Shown: positions 52,195-62,599, counted from the stretch's first letter. The stretch is DNA of 64,000 nucleotides from Micrasema longulum (GCA_022494885.1 JAGVSM010000202.1:62001-126000), one strand, 5' to 3'. Notes: generated by a model not told the origin, from the letters alone. Numbers and translations are program-made.

Positions 52195-53001
52195 CATAGA
52201 ATTAAGAATAGTCCAGAAACCGCATAAGCGCATCAAACAGAAGGCGACTAAAATACTCATAAAGGAGCAGTTTTATGTTTTAACCCATAAAATTCTTTGT
52301 TGTCGTCGCTCAGTACGCAACTCCCGATTTGAATTCAACTATGACGTGTTGTGTCGTTTTCAAGTGTAAAAATACTGCTGGGATCTTTTAAAAACAGATT
52401 GGGATCACATTCCATGTGTAAGTAGCAAATGCATGTGTAAGTAGCAAATTCATTACTTAAAAATTGAATTATTTTCCATCTGTCAGATTGTTAAAGAAAA
52501 CAAAATGGACATTCTGTTAGTGTTGCTTGGTTAGTCAATTTTTTACGCTTCTTTTCTCATTTAATGAGAGAACAAATGAAAATTGGACCTCTCGGATTAA
52601 ATAACGCCGTGGTGGAAATTTGACTGATCGTTATCTTTAAAACATCAAATACTATTTTATATGACATAAAAATATCCGCTTTACGTAAAATAAAATTTGT
52701 TTTATTTTTAACTTCAAAATTCATTAATTACTCTTATTAAATGACCCTTTATTTATCTACTCTCTGGTGTCAATCAACGTTTCTGCGTGTAAAATTAAAT
52801 TTTAGAGAAACTGAACATTTTTTGTAAATAAAATAATCTTACATTTGTTTTATGATTATATTTTTCGCGATCTGGCAACATTACGCGGCGACTTCACGCA
52901 TGCGCGTGGCGAAAGTGGGGCAAAGTGGGTGTTTTTTAGGACACAGTCCGATGTATTTAAATATGATTCTACGCTCCTTCTGGACTATTCTTAATTCTAT
53001 G
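52195..53001 (-). mobile_element. 807-bp second copy of the CATAGAATTAAG-ended DNA element
   Basis: Ends CATAGAATTAAGAATAGTCC and GGACTATTCTTAATTCTATG are inverted. The interior is the reverse complement of 17949-18743, including ACTTTCGCC-type and GCGGCGACTTCACGC blocks. The flanks do not form a TSD: left is an FB1 end (CTCTGTTGAAAT), right is the start of another FB1 target. No coding. Confidence 0.85.
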
Positions 53002-53020
53002 CCCAGTGTATTATACGATT

Positions 53021-53496
53021 CCACAGTGTTTTGAGTATCTCCAAATGCTTGCAGACTGGCTGGATTTCCTCCCTTGGGAGTTGTTCGTATTGAAATTTGT
53101 TGCAACAGAGAGAGAAAACATTTTTAAGAAGGGAATATGGGACTCTAGGCATTTACAGGGCTTATGACCTGTCATTGTTGAATTGACTACCTGGTAAAAT
53201 AAGAAGTTTACAAAATTGGAAAGTTGTTTTTAGGCGTTGCCTAGTAGGTGAATTGGTTCAGCCGGATGAATCTCACCAGCATGATAAAGGTTTCAGCTCT
53301 TTTATTTCACAAAAGTCAACTGATGGAAGAGTTGAGGAAATGTTGATGTTCAAACATAGGCAGAATGGTGAATGTTACCCAGGGTGTAAAATGGCCACTT
53401 AAACCAGCCAATGACAGGTCATAAGCCCTGTAAATGCCTAGACTCCAATATCCCCTTCTCAAAAATGTTTTCCCTCTCTGTTGCAACAAATTTAAA
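53021..53496 (+). mobile_element. FB1 reference copy, 476 bp, 12-bp TSD
   Basis: TATTATACGATT at 53009-53020 and 53497-53508. Left end CCACAGTGTTTTGAGTATCT; left arm GTTGCAACAGAGAGAGAAAA, TCTAGGCATTTACAGGGCTT. Core: A-box-like TTGCCTAGTAGG (11 of 12 to TRGCNNAGYNGG) near 53237 and B-box-like GGTTTCAGCTC near 53289. Right arm returns as AGCCCTGTAAATGCCTAGAC and TCTCTGTTGCAACAAATTTA. No protein. The TSD length suits LINE-driven retroposition. Confidence 0.85.
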
Positions 53497-53508
53497 TATT
53501 ATACGATT

Positions 53509-53999
53509 TTTAAATAACATTAAAAAAAGATGTATGTTAATATATACTACAAATGATATGTTCTTTTTACCTATTCTGACTCTGATGTGGGATTGTCTTG
53601 CAGCTACAGAGCACATTAATGGTTAGAAATATAGCCCACATTACATTTATTTTTAAGAGATCAATATGCGAGTAACGTACCATTTAGTAATAAATGTTTC
53701 AATTTATTGGGAAAGCGTAAAAAAGACACGTCACGATGACGCCATTTTGTTGACGATTGATTTGGAAATCAGAACACGCAAACTGATTTCGGGGTAAAGT
53801 ACTTACCTTTGAAGGTAGGACGTACCTACTTAGCCTCTGGCATAAATTTTTCATCAATTTTTATCATTTTCCGAAGTTTGCAAATAACTTGAAAAAAGTT
53901 ATTATTACTTTTTTTGTGGGTACTGAATCAGTTCGCTTATAAGACATTGTGTGACACAAACGTGTTGAAGGTTTTCCAATAATGAACACAATCAACAAT
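53509..53999. other. unassigned, with repeat L copy 2
   Basis: 53729-53835 matches 51858-51950. GTCTTGCAGCTACAGAGC at 53597 recurs at 35-37 kb. A minus-strand frame 53419-53616 is incidental. Confidence 0.4.
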
Positions 54000-54390
54000 G
54001 TTTTGAGTCTTTCCAAATTTCTGTAGACAAGGACTGGATTCAATCCCCTAGGGAGCTGCTAATATTAACATATAAAAACAGAGATAAAGAACTCTTAAGA
54101 GAAGGGAATATTGACGACAAGGCTTCCACAGGGCTTATGACCTGTCATTGGCTGGTTCAAATTACCACTTGACACACTTAATATTAAATCCACCTGGTAC
54201 AAGAAGTTCAGGCGTTGTTTTATATGTAGATAAATAATTTAATCATATGAATCTCACCCGCAACAATTAAGGTTTTAGCTCTCTAACTTCACAAATAATG
54301 TCAACAGATGGAAGAATCGAAGGAATAAAGATGTTCAAATATGGGCAAAATGGTGAATGTAAACAATATGTAAAGTGGCCACTTAAAAGG
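54000..54390 (+). repeat. FB1 copy, right end truncated
   Basis: TTTTGAGTCTTTCCAAATTT, TCTGTAGACAAGGACTGGAT, CCCCTAGGGAGCTGC, left arm with TTCCACAGGGCTTATGACC, AAGGTTTTAGCTC core and AATGGTGAATGTAAACAATA. Stops at GGCCACTTAAAAG. Confidence 0.7.
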
Positions 54391-55085
54391 GGAGCTTTTA
54401 ATAACCATATTAAAACATAAAAAACTGTTCAAAAAGTTATCTTCAAAATTTATTTATTTATTTATTTATTTTATTGGGTAAACAAACAGTATGTACACAT
54501 ATATTGCCAATTTGTTTGTATATTAGAGTAAGAAACTCATGCACACACCAAAAAAATTGTTTACATTTAATACAATAATTTAAATTATGTTCAATATAAT
54601 AAATGTAAAAGTAACGAAATGAAAAAATATTTATATAATAATAATGTTAAATGTCTGCTTCTCTCAAAATTTCAATAATTTTTGACCTAAATTTACATAC
54701 ATTGTCACAAAAAATATCAGCCTCGGTAAATATATTGTTATATTGGTCGCATATTCAAGGTATTGTAGATTGTTTAAAATAGTTTGTTGACGCGTTTTCA
54801 GTGTAAAAAAATAATGCTTCACAAAAATCGCACTTTTTCCTTTATCCAATTGTTCCAAGGAGCTAAACTTTTGGAAATAAGACAGATGTATTGTTTTTTT
54901 TAATGTTTAAAATATATATTTCAGAACAAAAATGTATTTACAAGCTATTCAAATAGATCAAGTCAAATTGTAAAACGAAGCTAGCATAGAGGCATGCATA
55001 TTTTATAGGCCCAAAAATGTTTAATTCCTTTTTTACTGATAATATTTCATTGATCCCAAATTTTCAAAATTTTCCTTCTTTTAAA
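54391..55085 (-). other. possible LINE 3' end with TAAA tail, otherwise unassigned
   Basis: Minus-strand tail CCCAATAAAATAAATAAATA at 54442-54476. The minus frame 54664-54858 upstream is open but unrecognised. Confidence 0.35.
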
Positions 55086-55086
55086 A

Positions 55087-55485
55087 AATCACGCGCTTTT
55101 CTGGATTCAAACTAAAGATATCAACTCTTTGTTTCTATGATATATTTTGTTGCCCTTTAAGGAATATTTTTTTTATACTTTTTATTTCCTTGTTTAGTTA
55201 CTTTAAAGTTAAAAAGTACCTCTTAATCAATAGAGAATGTTTTTTTTTCTTATATTACACAAAAATATTATACCTGTCTTTTTATTATAGGCGCGAAAAA
55301 TTCATAAACATTTCTTGTTGGAGTATACCCACGAACAGGCCATGCCTTTGTGGGATTTTTTGTTTGCTATTTTAACTGTAAATGTGTTTTTCATTGCAAT
55401 GTAATCATTCTTTTTTATACTCCTTTTTTTCGTCTTATGTATATTGTAAAAACAATAAAAAATATAATAATAAAAAAAAAACAGC
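55087..55485 (+). repeat. LINE G 3' UTR, copy 2
   Basis: Parallel to 38060-38455: TTCTGGATTCAAACTAAAGA, TATACCCACGAACAGGCCAT, TTTGTGGGATTTTTTG, and an A-rich tail at 55450-55484. No coding part. Confidence 0.75.
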
Positions 55486-55572
55486 CAATGAAAGATCATA
55501 AGCCCTGTGGATGCCTAGTTTTCTATATTCCCTTCACTTAAGAGTTATTCATCTCAGTTGTAATATGTTATA
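55486..55572 (+). repeat. FB1 right-end fragment
   Basis: AGCCAATGAAAGATCATAAG, CCCTGTGGATGCCTAG and TCATCTCAGTTGTAATATG follow the LINE G tail directly. Confidence 0.65.
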
Positions 55573-55789
55573 AACACAATGAATCTTACTTTTCGTCCTT
55601 TCACACCTCACGGTGCCAAGGGCACTATTTTAGTTCAGAAATTTCAGCGCAAATTGATTATAAATCGAGAGTTAAGGTTACATAATGCCCCTTGTAATAA
55701 ACTTAGGTCCTAGGCCTTGAAGCAAAACATAATGCTCTGGCAAAAAACGCCCTGTCAGCACCATGTGAAGTAACCGCTAAAGGGATAGT
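55573..55789. other. unassigned
   Basis: Nothing firmly recognised; may be part of the following LINE relic. Confidence 0.3.
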
Positions 55790-55975
55790 CGCAAATGTTT
55801 GCTTTCGACCTAATGAGGCTTGGCCAAAACCGTATGAGGGTTATCACTAGACCCCTTACAGGGCACTGCAGATTGAACAAACACCTTGCCAGAATGCACC
55901 TTTCTGAAACTTCTAGATGTAGGATCTACAGTGCAGATGAGGAAACACCTGTACACAAGTTGCGGCTCTTGCTCG
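55790..55975 (+). pseudogene. R1/I-like LINE ORF2 tail (TGHC block and knuckle)
   Basis: 55795-55970 reads FDLMRLGQNRMRVITRPLTG, HCRLNKHLARMHLSETSRC, then YSADEETPVHKL, a decayed CCHC knuckle. The same block occurs inverted at 7.4-7.6 kb. It normally follows RNase H in ORF2, yet here RNase H follows on the other strand. Confidence 0.75.
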
Positions 55976-56500
55976 TTCATCCGCTCTCTCATTTCCTACG
56001 ATACCAGCATGTCCTCTTATCCAGCATATTTGAATTACCATCCCTCTTATTTTTAAATGCTTAATTTTACTCTGAATTACTTTACAATTAATGGATTTAC
56101 CGACCGAGTATCAGTTATAGCTTGAACGCCCAAACGACAATCCCATATAACCCATCTCTTTGGTGGTTTTTTTAATAACCTTTCGAGAGTTTCTTGTATT
56201 GTATTGAGTAGTTCAGCCTGAAAAACTGAGCAGAAATTATCTAATATAAATGTTCAGCCTGGTAATTCTTTATCACTCTCAAAAGGAACGAATGCCGCTC
56301 CCACTTTGCCGTCGAGCAGGCTAGCATCCGTAAAGATTCTAATTTCATTGGGAGCATAAGGAGGTATATTTTTGTCAAGTAAAATAATACTTTCGGGAAT
56401 TCTTTCGCACGGGTGAGGTTAATCGAAACCACGCTTCTTCTACGGGTAAAATCACTAAAAGGTTTTTCCCAACGCAGCAAACTTCCGTCATCATTACCAA
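55975..56500 (-). pseudogene. LINE RNase H domain relic
   Basis: Minus strand, across frames: EIRIFTDASLLDGKVGAAFV (first catalytic Asp in TDAS), VFQAELLNTIQETLERLL (Glu in QAEL), WVIWDCRLGVQAITDTRSVN, and IQICWIRGHAGIVGNERADE (HAGI.GNE.AD). These are the four RNase H blocks found in I/R1-type ORF2. The third has lost the usual S-D-S Asp (DCRLG). Frame breaks near 56275. Flanked on both sides by plus-strand LINE tails. Confidence 0.8.
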
Positions 56501-56541
56501 AGTACTTTCAAACGACCTAAATTTTTACCGGACACGGAGCT

Positions 56542-56868
56542 ATGAGAAGTTATCTATATAGGTTTAAATTAAGGAATGATGACTATTGTCCATGCGATGA
56601 TATTTCTTCACAAAGTATCGAACGTCCGTTATTTCAGTGCCCATTTTTCAGTTTGCAAAGCCAAAATCTTGAAGCAATGCAGGAAAGATGGAATATCCTT
56701 AACAGATATTCACACTGTAGTTATCACGCGCCATTGTTCTTGAACTTTGCAACAATGGTGATTGGACTCATAAAGGTAATAAACCAAAATCAGAGATCGA
56801 ACATCCCATTTCCAAGACAAACAAAATCGATTTTTTCCGAGTACCTTAGCCTTGTACATGACACGTAA
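56542..56868 (+). pseudogene. LINE ORF2 zinc-knuckle C-terminus
   Basis: The frame reads RSYLYRFKLRNDDYCPCDD, then SQSIERPLFQCPFFSLQ and ILNRYSHCSYHA. 'Y...F....D..C.CG......E H.L..C' is the C-terminal knuckle of R1-like ORF2. The His is replaced here (IERPLFQC). Open for 108 codons. No RT or RNase H in the same orientation. Confidence 0.65.
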
Positions 56869-57059
56869 GGCTACTAAATACAGGGGTCCAAATAATTATT
56901 TTTTTAAATTAAAAAACACCTATACACATTCTATGAGAATAATATGTTTTTTATCACAAAAAAGTCGCATTTTAGGGGGACCGCTGATCAAACCTGAGGA
57001 TGTTTTAAAACTCTCCTGTACCTAAGAGCCCGATATTTTAAGGATATCTGGGTTTTAGT

Positions 57060-57225
57060 TTTGAGTCTGTACAAATTTTTGGAGACGAGAACTGGATTCA
57101 ACTCTCTTTGGAGTTAATAATATTAATATATTACAACAGAGGCGAAGAACGTTAGAGGTATAGGCATATACATGGCGTATGACCTGTAATTGGTTGGTTT
57201 AAGTGGCCACTTTACACACTGTGTA
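57060..57225 (+). repeat. FB1 left-arm fragment
   Basis: TTTTGAGTCTGTACAAATTT, TTGGAGACGAGAACTGG, ACAACAGAGGCGAAGAACG, GTGGCCACTTTACACACTGT. It runs straight into the LINE J relic. Confidence 0.65.
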
Positions 57226-57229
57226 ACAC

Positions 57230-57590
57230 CAATTCGAGAGTGCGGGTATTATCATCGGCTCTATCCGGCCAAATTTCTCCAGGGTATGCTTGGCTACAAC
57301 AGTTTAGAGACTAGAAGGAATGTGTATTTGACTACACATTGTGATCGATTGTTGCGCGGTATTGTCGATAATCCTGAGATTATGATGAGCATTGGTTTGT
57401 ATGTTCCTGATAATTACCTAAGACAGCGTCAGCATAGATTGTTTCATATTCCGATATATAACCAACCTGCCGATGGTTATTCCAGTTGGAAGGGCTACCG
57501 CTATGCTGAAAAACATCGCTCTGGATATTGATCTGTTCCATGTATCCAAAGGGGTTTTCCGGAGCAGGATTCTCCTACTACTTTGACATG
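57230..57590 (+). pseudogene. LINE J ORF2 C-terminal relic
   Basis: ECGYYHRLYPAKFLQGMLGY, NSLETRRNVYLTTHCDRLLR, GIVDNPEIMMSIGLYVPDNY and LRQRQHRLFHIP give the 'L...SL..RR.......LL...ID.P......I...VP....R....F..P' pattern of Jockey/R1-like ends. After a frameshift near 57500 ALDIDLFHVSKGVFRSR follows. Start Met at 57190 lies in FB1 and is not native. Confidence 0.75.
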
Positions 57591-57714
57591 AATCTCTTTC
57601 ATGTATTTTTTTCTTTTTTATAATATGTACTATTGAATGTACGTTTTAATGTATATGTTATATTTTAATTCATGAATTTAATTTAATTCCTATGTTTGAA
57701 CACCTGTATTATTT

Positions 57715-58115
57715 TAATGCTTCCACCTGTTGATCTTTGTAAAGTGAAAGAGCTGAAACCTTTATTGATGCGAGTGAGATTCTGACTGAATTATTTCACC
57801 TACACACTTGGCAACAAATGAAAACACTCAATTTTTTATAGTTCGTCGTGGATCAGCTGGTTTTATCAATTGTATTTTTAATCTGTACGAATTGATGTAG
57901 ACGAGAACTGGATTAAACCCCCTAGGGAGTTACTAATATACATATTACAGTAACGTAAAAATTTAAGGAACATAGGTTTTCAAACATATGTAGAATGGTG
58001 AATGTTATGTAGCGTGTAAAATGGCCACTTAAACCAGTCGTAAGCCCTGTAAATGCATAGATTTCTATATTACAGTCTATGAAACGTTCTTCATCTCTGT
58101 TCTGTTATTTTGAAG
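57715..58115. repeat. two opposed FB1 pieces
   Basis: 57715-57880 is minus (CACCTGTTGATCTTTGTAAA, TGAAACCTTTATTGATGCG). 57885-58115 is plus (GTAGACGAGAACTGGATTAA, CCCCCTAGGGAGTTAC, right arm to TTCTTCATCTCTGTTC). Confidence 0.6.
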
Positions 58116-58119
58116 AAAA

Positions 58120-59540
58120 ATATTACTGAAATATCACATACTGCGAACACCGATAAAAATATGTGAAATGAATGTAGAAAAATAATTAAATTATAAAATA
58201 AAATTCATTTCAAAACACTTCTTCACAAACACGCGACATGTTTGGCCTTGAAAATTGTGACGTCAAGATTCTTGACGATGTTCTATTTCAATTATAACGG
58301 CCACAAACAAATGTCAAAATTTAACAGAATCCTGACGACGCGTGGTCAATGCAACGAACCGTTTTCGCTGAAATTTACAAATAGGTATAAAACAATTATT
58401 TTTATTTATTTGACAGTATTTCATAGACACACACAAAACGTGATATTTTCCCGTTCTCCCTGGATGGAAGTCAGAACCTTGAATTGACTTTCTTGATTAA
58501 TTATTCAGTTTGGTAATACTCAACATTTTCTTTTTAATTGAAAGGGGCATGGAGTTAATTTAAGTAAACATTACATACGTACTGTGGGTTAATTAATTCA
58601 AAGCTTTTCCAAGAAACAATTATGTAAAAACGGTTTATAATCACAATAAATGTTAATATATTCTGCTGGCTCATTTTCTGGATCAAAAAACACGCGTCGA
58701 AAAATACAAACTTGAAACATACAAAAAGTGAAAGAATCGAAGTCAAAACGAAACAATTTCAGTGTTGTGTTTATAATTATTTAAATTTATTTTAACCTTT
58801 CCTTTTCTGGTCTAAAAACATTCGTGTATTACGGTGCTGTGTAGTCACTACACATTAAAAAAATAAGATATTTAAAAAGGGAAAAATTGAATATTTATCA
58901 CGAATGGCTTCTATGAACCATAGTTTAATTCAAAGATGATAATATTTCAAATTTAACTGCTGAAAATATGAAAAAACCATGAGGTTTCACTAACGACTCG
59001 GGCGAAACGTGCACCCGCGCCAAATTCTCGAGAGCTACTAAGTAGTTAGTACTGGACAACGTGACTGGACATGTAGTGGTAAAAACTGTAAATGTTGTAA
59101 ACAATTCGTTAGTCTTAAAGATGCCTACTTAGGCGAAAGCGCTCGTTGGTCAAAATAATAAAAAGTAAAACTAAACTAAGAAGTTTCATTGATAAGTTTA
59201 TTTGTAATTTTATCATAAACATTAAAAATTGATGAATTTCTTTTTTTTTAATTAGAAAGCAGGGGGTCTGCGCAAAATATAAAAAATCAGCAAGGGGTCT
59301 ACGAGACAAAAAAGTTTATTTTTATTTTTATATGGGAGTTGCTTCATTACCTTGCTTATAATATACAAGGTTTATATTTCAAAAAGTGGATTTTTCTGCA
59401 ATTAAATATCGTTAAATTTATCTAAACTATTGGGATCAGGAGGGATAAACTAATGCGGGCTAATCAGGAACTTCTCAGCGTTTGCTCACGTGGAGAGGAA
59501 ACCACTGAAAACTCTTCATGAGGGACCAATTAAAACAGTT
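58120..59540. other. AT-rich interval
   Basis: A perfect TGACGTCA at 58258-58265 and a hammerhead-like motif at 59110-59152. The frame 58242-58487 has no known domain. Confidence 0.35.
59110..59152 (+). ncRNA. hammerhead-like motif, diverged
   Basis: TAGTCTTAAAGATGCCTACT, then TAGGCGAAAGCGCTCG and TTGGTCAAA. GCCT-ACTT-AGGC forms stem II and GAAA is kept; the first core reads CTTAAAGA. It resembles the element ends at 61.2 and 61.5 kb. Confidence 0.35.
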
Positions 59541-59544
59541 ATAT

Positions 59545-59735
59545 GAATTGGGTTGTGGTTCCGTGGCTAGAATTGTGGATTCAAGGATCAGAGGACCGAG
59601 GTTTGAACCCCACTCCTCCCGAACTTGATTTCTATTTTCAACTAGAGAGTTATCTACAACTCGTTGAAAATGGCCACCAAAATTAAAATATTTGGGTAAA
59701 TTATAAGAACGCTAATATTTCTCTTCTTAAAAAAA
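59545..59735 (+). mobile_element. SINE-2 copy c
   Basis: Head GGGTTGTGGTTCCGTGGCTA, B box GAGGTTTGAACCCCAC, body CAACTCGTTGAAAATGGCC and AAATATTTGGGTAAATTAT, A-run at the end (59731). Confidence 0.7.
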
Positions 59736-59920
59736 AAGTAAGAACAAAAAAAACATAAAGCTACAAAGCAAAAACTAACAAGGTCAATACAATAATAACA
59801 AACAATATATTTTAAAACACGATCAACATAAAAGACTTCAAACTAACCCATGCAAATCCACTGTCATCCCACACTAAGATGGCAAGGAGATCTACATATT
59901 ACAACAGAGATGGAGAACAT

Positions 59921-60177
59921 CATTATTTCCCTTTCCGCATCTAATGGTGCATAGGTCTCTGCATCGGTAGAACAATTGCACCATATCTTGATCAGTTTTG
60001 TTGTGAAGGTAAGATAATCAGTCTTACGCTTCAGGTACCAGTCCAGGGACTATAAAATGTTTCAGAGTGAAAACACCCTTTTGAATAAGTATTTCGTATC
60101 AACCATGTCGGGAATCGAACCCGAGACCTCTTGCATGGTAGGCAAACGCGCTGACTGCTACACCACAAGGCCAATAA
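59921..60177 (-). mobile_element. SINE-1 copy c with 15-bp TSD
   Basis: AGAGATGGAGAACAT is exact at 59906-59920 and 60178-60192; it is itself an FB1 arm motif, so the target was FB1-like sequence. Minus strand: GGCCTTGTGGTGTAGCAGTC head, GGTTCGATTCCCG B box, and the ATGATG end at 59921. Confidence 0.85.
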
Positions 60178-60192
60178 AGAGATGGAGAACAT

Positions 60193-60710
60193 TTAGAAAA
60201 AAACTTTTTTTTTATTTTTATTTCTAATGTAATTTAAATTTGAATGCAAACCATCTGATTGAAAATAATACTTTCAATAAAGACACTGGATTAAAAGTTC
60301 TTAATGTTGAAATTAAATTATTAAAATTAGACACCTTGGAAATGTCTCGAAAAAATGAGAATCTGTGTTTATTTTGAAGTTTTGAAATTTAAAATACTTT
60401 ATTTTAAATTACTTAAGCGAGTTCCGCACAACAATAGAACATAAAAAAGTTTATCGCGACAATACAATCTAACTTTTAAATTAAACTTTGTGCCAATTGT
60501 AGTGTCAAGGTTTCTGGAACTTGCGATACCGATGCGATGGCATGAACGCGGTGAATAGCGACTTTGAATGAAAAAGGGGTGAGTTGTATATTTTTTCTTT
60601 TGATCAAAACTAGTTCGTCAGTTTTTGATTTTGTTTGTTAATATTTTATTAGCGATGGCATGTTTCAAACGGGTCGTACAGAACCACACCCCGCAGTAAA
60701 ATTAGGTCGG
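60193..60710. other. AT-rich interval
   Basis: No gene recognised. Confidence 0.35.
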
Positions 60711-60714
60711 ATCG

Positions 60715-60865
60715 GAAAGGGTTGTGGTCCCGTATCGTGGACTCCGGATCAAGAAGTCCAAGGTTTGAATCCCACTCAACCGCATCGTGTCTCCCATTTT
60801 TTAACACGGTTATTTGCGATAGAAAATTTACGATATTAAAATAAATCATCGGTTTGGTGTTTAGG
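60715..60865 (+). mobile_element. SINE-2-like copy d
   Basis: GGGTTGTGGTCCCGTATCGT, AAGGTTTGAATCCCACTCAA, then a variant body. More diverged than the other copies. Confidence 0.55.
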
Positions 60866-60875
60866 TTGTTTTTCA

Positions 60876-61055
60876 TCATCACTCCCTTTTCCATACCCAA
60901 AGATGCATAAGGCACTGCGTTGATACATCAAATACAGCGTATTTCAATAAAGTTATATAAGAATGTAAGGTGACCAGTCTTGCGCTTCAGAAACACAAAA
61001 TCCTGCTGGTAGAACCACATTTTTAATCAATATTTTAAGTCAATTTTTTTTTTGA
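60876..61055 (-). mobile_element. SINE-1 copy d, head missing
   Basis: CATCATCACTCCCTTTTCCA end, GATGCATAAGGCACTGCGT, GTAAGGTGACCAGTCTTGCG body. Breaks off at 61050 before the tRNA part. Confidence 0.6.
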
Positions 61056-61170
61056 AATCTCCACCTTTTTATCCTTTTCATGATTTTTTTGTTTCATTCA
61101 TACAATTTAATTTTACTAATGATGTAATAACTTATATTTACATATAAGTTCTTGATTTAAAAATACTAAC

Positions 61171-61527
61171 GGTACACTTCCACTGATTTGTTTGACCAAT
61201 TAGCGCTTTCATCCTCTAATGGACATCTCCAGACTGGTGAAAATTATACAGTATAAGGATAATTAATATAAAAATAAATATTATCTTAAGTGTAGGTAGG
61301 TACCTATATTTAAAAAATAAGTTGAAAGAGATACAATACGCAATATTTCAATGGAACAGAGTGGGACAAAATAATATCTTTTAACTTATTTTTTAAATGT
61401 ACCTTCACTTAAGATAATATTAAGTTTTATATAAATTATCCTTACACTGTTTAATGTTTGCCAGTCTGAAGATGTCCACTAGAGGGTGAAAGCGCTAATT
61501 GGTCAAACAAATAAGTGGAAGTGTATC
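61171..61527. mobile_element. foldback element with hammerhead-like ends
   Basis: Arms 61171-61323 and 61383-61527 are inverted copies (about 145-150 bp) around a 60-bp loop. Each carries a CTGAAGA-like core, GAAAGCGCTAATTGGTC and CCAGT. The right motif spans 61461-61504 (exact CTGAAGA), the left 61194-61236 (CTGGAGA on minus). No protein. Confidence 0.7.
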
Positions 61528-62598
61528 ATTACAATGGAATCCCATCAAGAATTGTCAATAAATCATTTAAATCAAATTAACTCTACTACTTTCACTGCCC
61601 TTTTCATTGTGAATTTGATTAATTAAATGGAGAGTCTTTGTCGAATATTGTCATTCATCTTCATGACTATACTGCAAACACCAATGATAGCAAAACTATA
61701 TTCAATCTCCAATAGTTTGTCCATTAAAGTAATTTTAATAACGTTAGATTTGATTATAATTATCGTTATTTGATTTTTTTCTAACTCCTATGCCCTTCAT
61801 CTAAGTCACCAAAAGATAAATCCCATAATCATGCATATGACACCGCTTATTTAAAGGTTATCAACTACATCAGCTTAATCAAGTCACGGTAAAAGGGTTG
61901 TAAGTAGGTTGATACTATATTTGACATTTTCAACCCTAAGAGTTAGCATCACTACTTTCCTTTGATGAAAAAAGATGGCACAAATTATTAGCTCAGTTCA
62001 TACCTAGATACATTGGGCTCCCTGAACAGTGCGCAATATTTTATTTACAAAATATTTTCTACATTCTCTTGTAGACGATAATTTTAGTATCGGTCACTAT
62101 ATTATGAGGCACTCCTGAGAATCTCCCATTTCTCGACCGAAGAGCTAACAGAGTAAATAATCTGAATTTTTTACTGATTTTAACTAAAACCAACAAAACA
62201 TCCACCACATACCGGAATCCGTTTTGAAGACTAAATGTCATTCTTCGGATTCACTCATACCAGCAAGCAATTTTTTTGTTCATTGCAATTGCTGTCGTTC
62301 TAAAACCCCCCCTCATCGTCTACAAGGTAGGAACAAGAAGAAGTATAAATAAAATAAATAAATAAATCCTTCACCCAGTTCAAACCCCTTTATGTCGACA
62401 GTGATAGGAAACGTTAGTATCTACTCTCTGGAGCACCAAAACCCCCCCCCCCCCCAGGTGACACTCAAGGCAGCGCACACAAAAGCAGCAGACTTACCCA
62501 AAGCCTACTGGTTGCAAACCAACTTTTGCTACCGCTCATACCTACTCAAATTGTAATTATTGAAGAATTTTATCTCATCAAGCGAAAGCAATAAGGGA
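61528..62598. other. unassigned, with TAAA tail and a C-run
   Basis: 62345-62368 is a TAAATAAAATAAATAAATAA tail, suggesting an unrecognised LINE 3' end on plus; 62060-62330 upstream has a broken GHYIMRHS reading without known family. 14 Cs at 62442-62455. On the minus strand a donor TTTGG|GTAAGT lies near 62500 after SGSKSWFATSRLW; its acceptor is unclear. Confidence 0.35.
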
Positions 62599-62599
62599 T

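Noticed and set aside
57190..57240. Native start of the LINE J frame at 57190
   Set aside because: The first ~16 codons are FB1 arm sequence (TTTACACACTGTGTAAC), so the Met is fortuitous.
58258..58265. CRE site as promoter evidence
   Set aside because: A lone 8-mer palindrome is expected by chance in 64 kb and no other promoter feature is near.
60107..60177. Functional tRNA gene on the minus strand
   Set aside because: It is the head of SINE-1, bounded by a 15-bp TSD, with the same head and body in other copies.
62499..62548. Minus-strand exon with GTAAGT donor
   Set aside because: The donor is good, but the frame before it is only about 14 codons to a stop and no reasonable acceptor was found.
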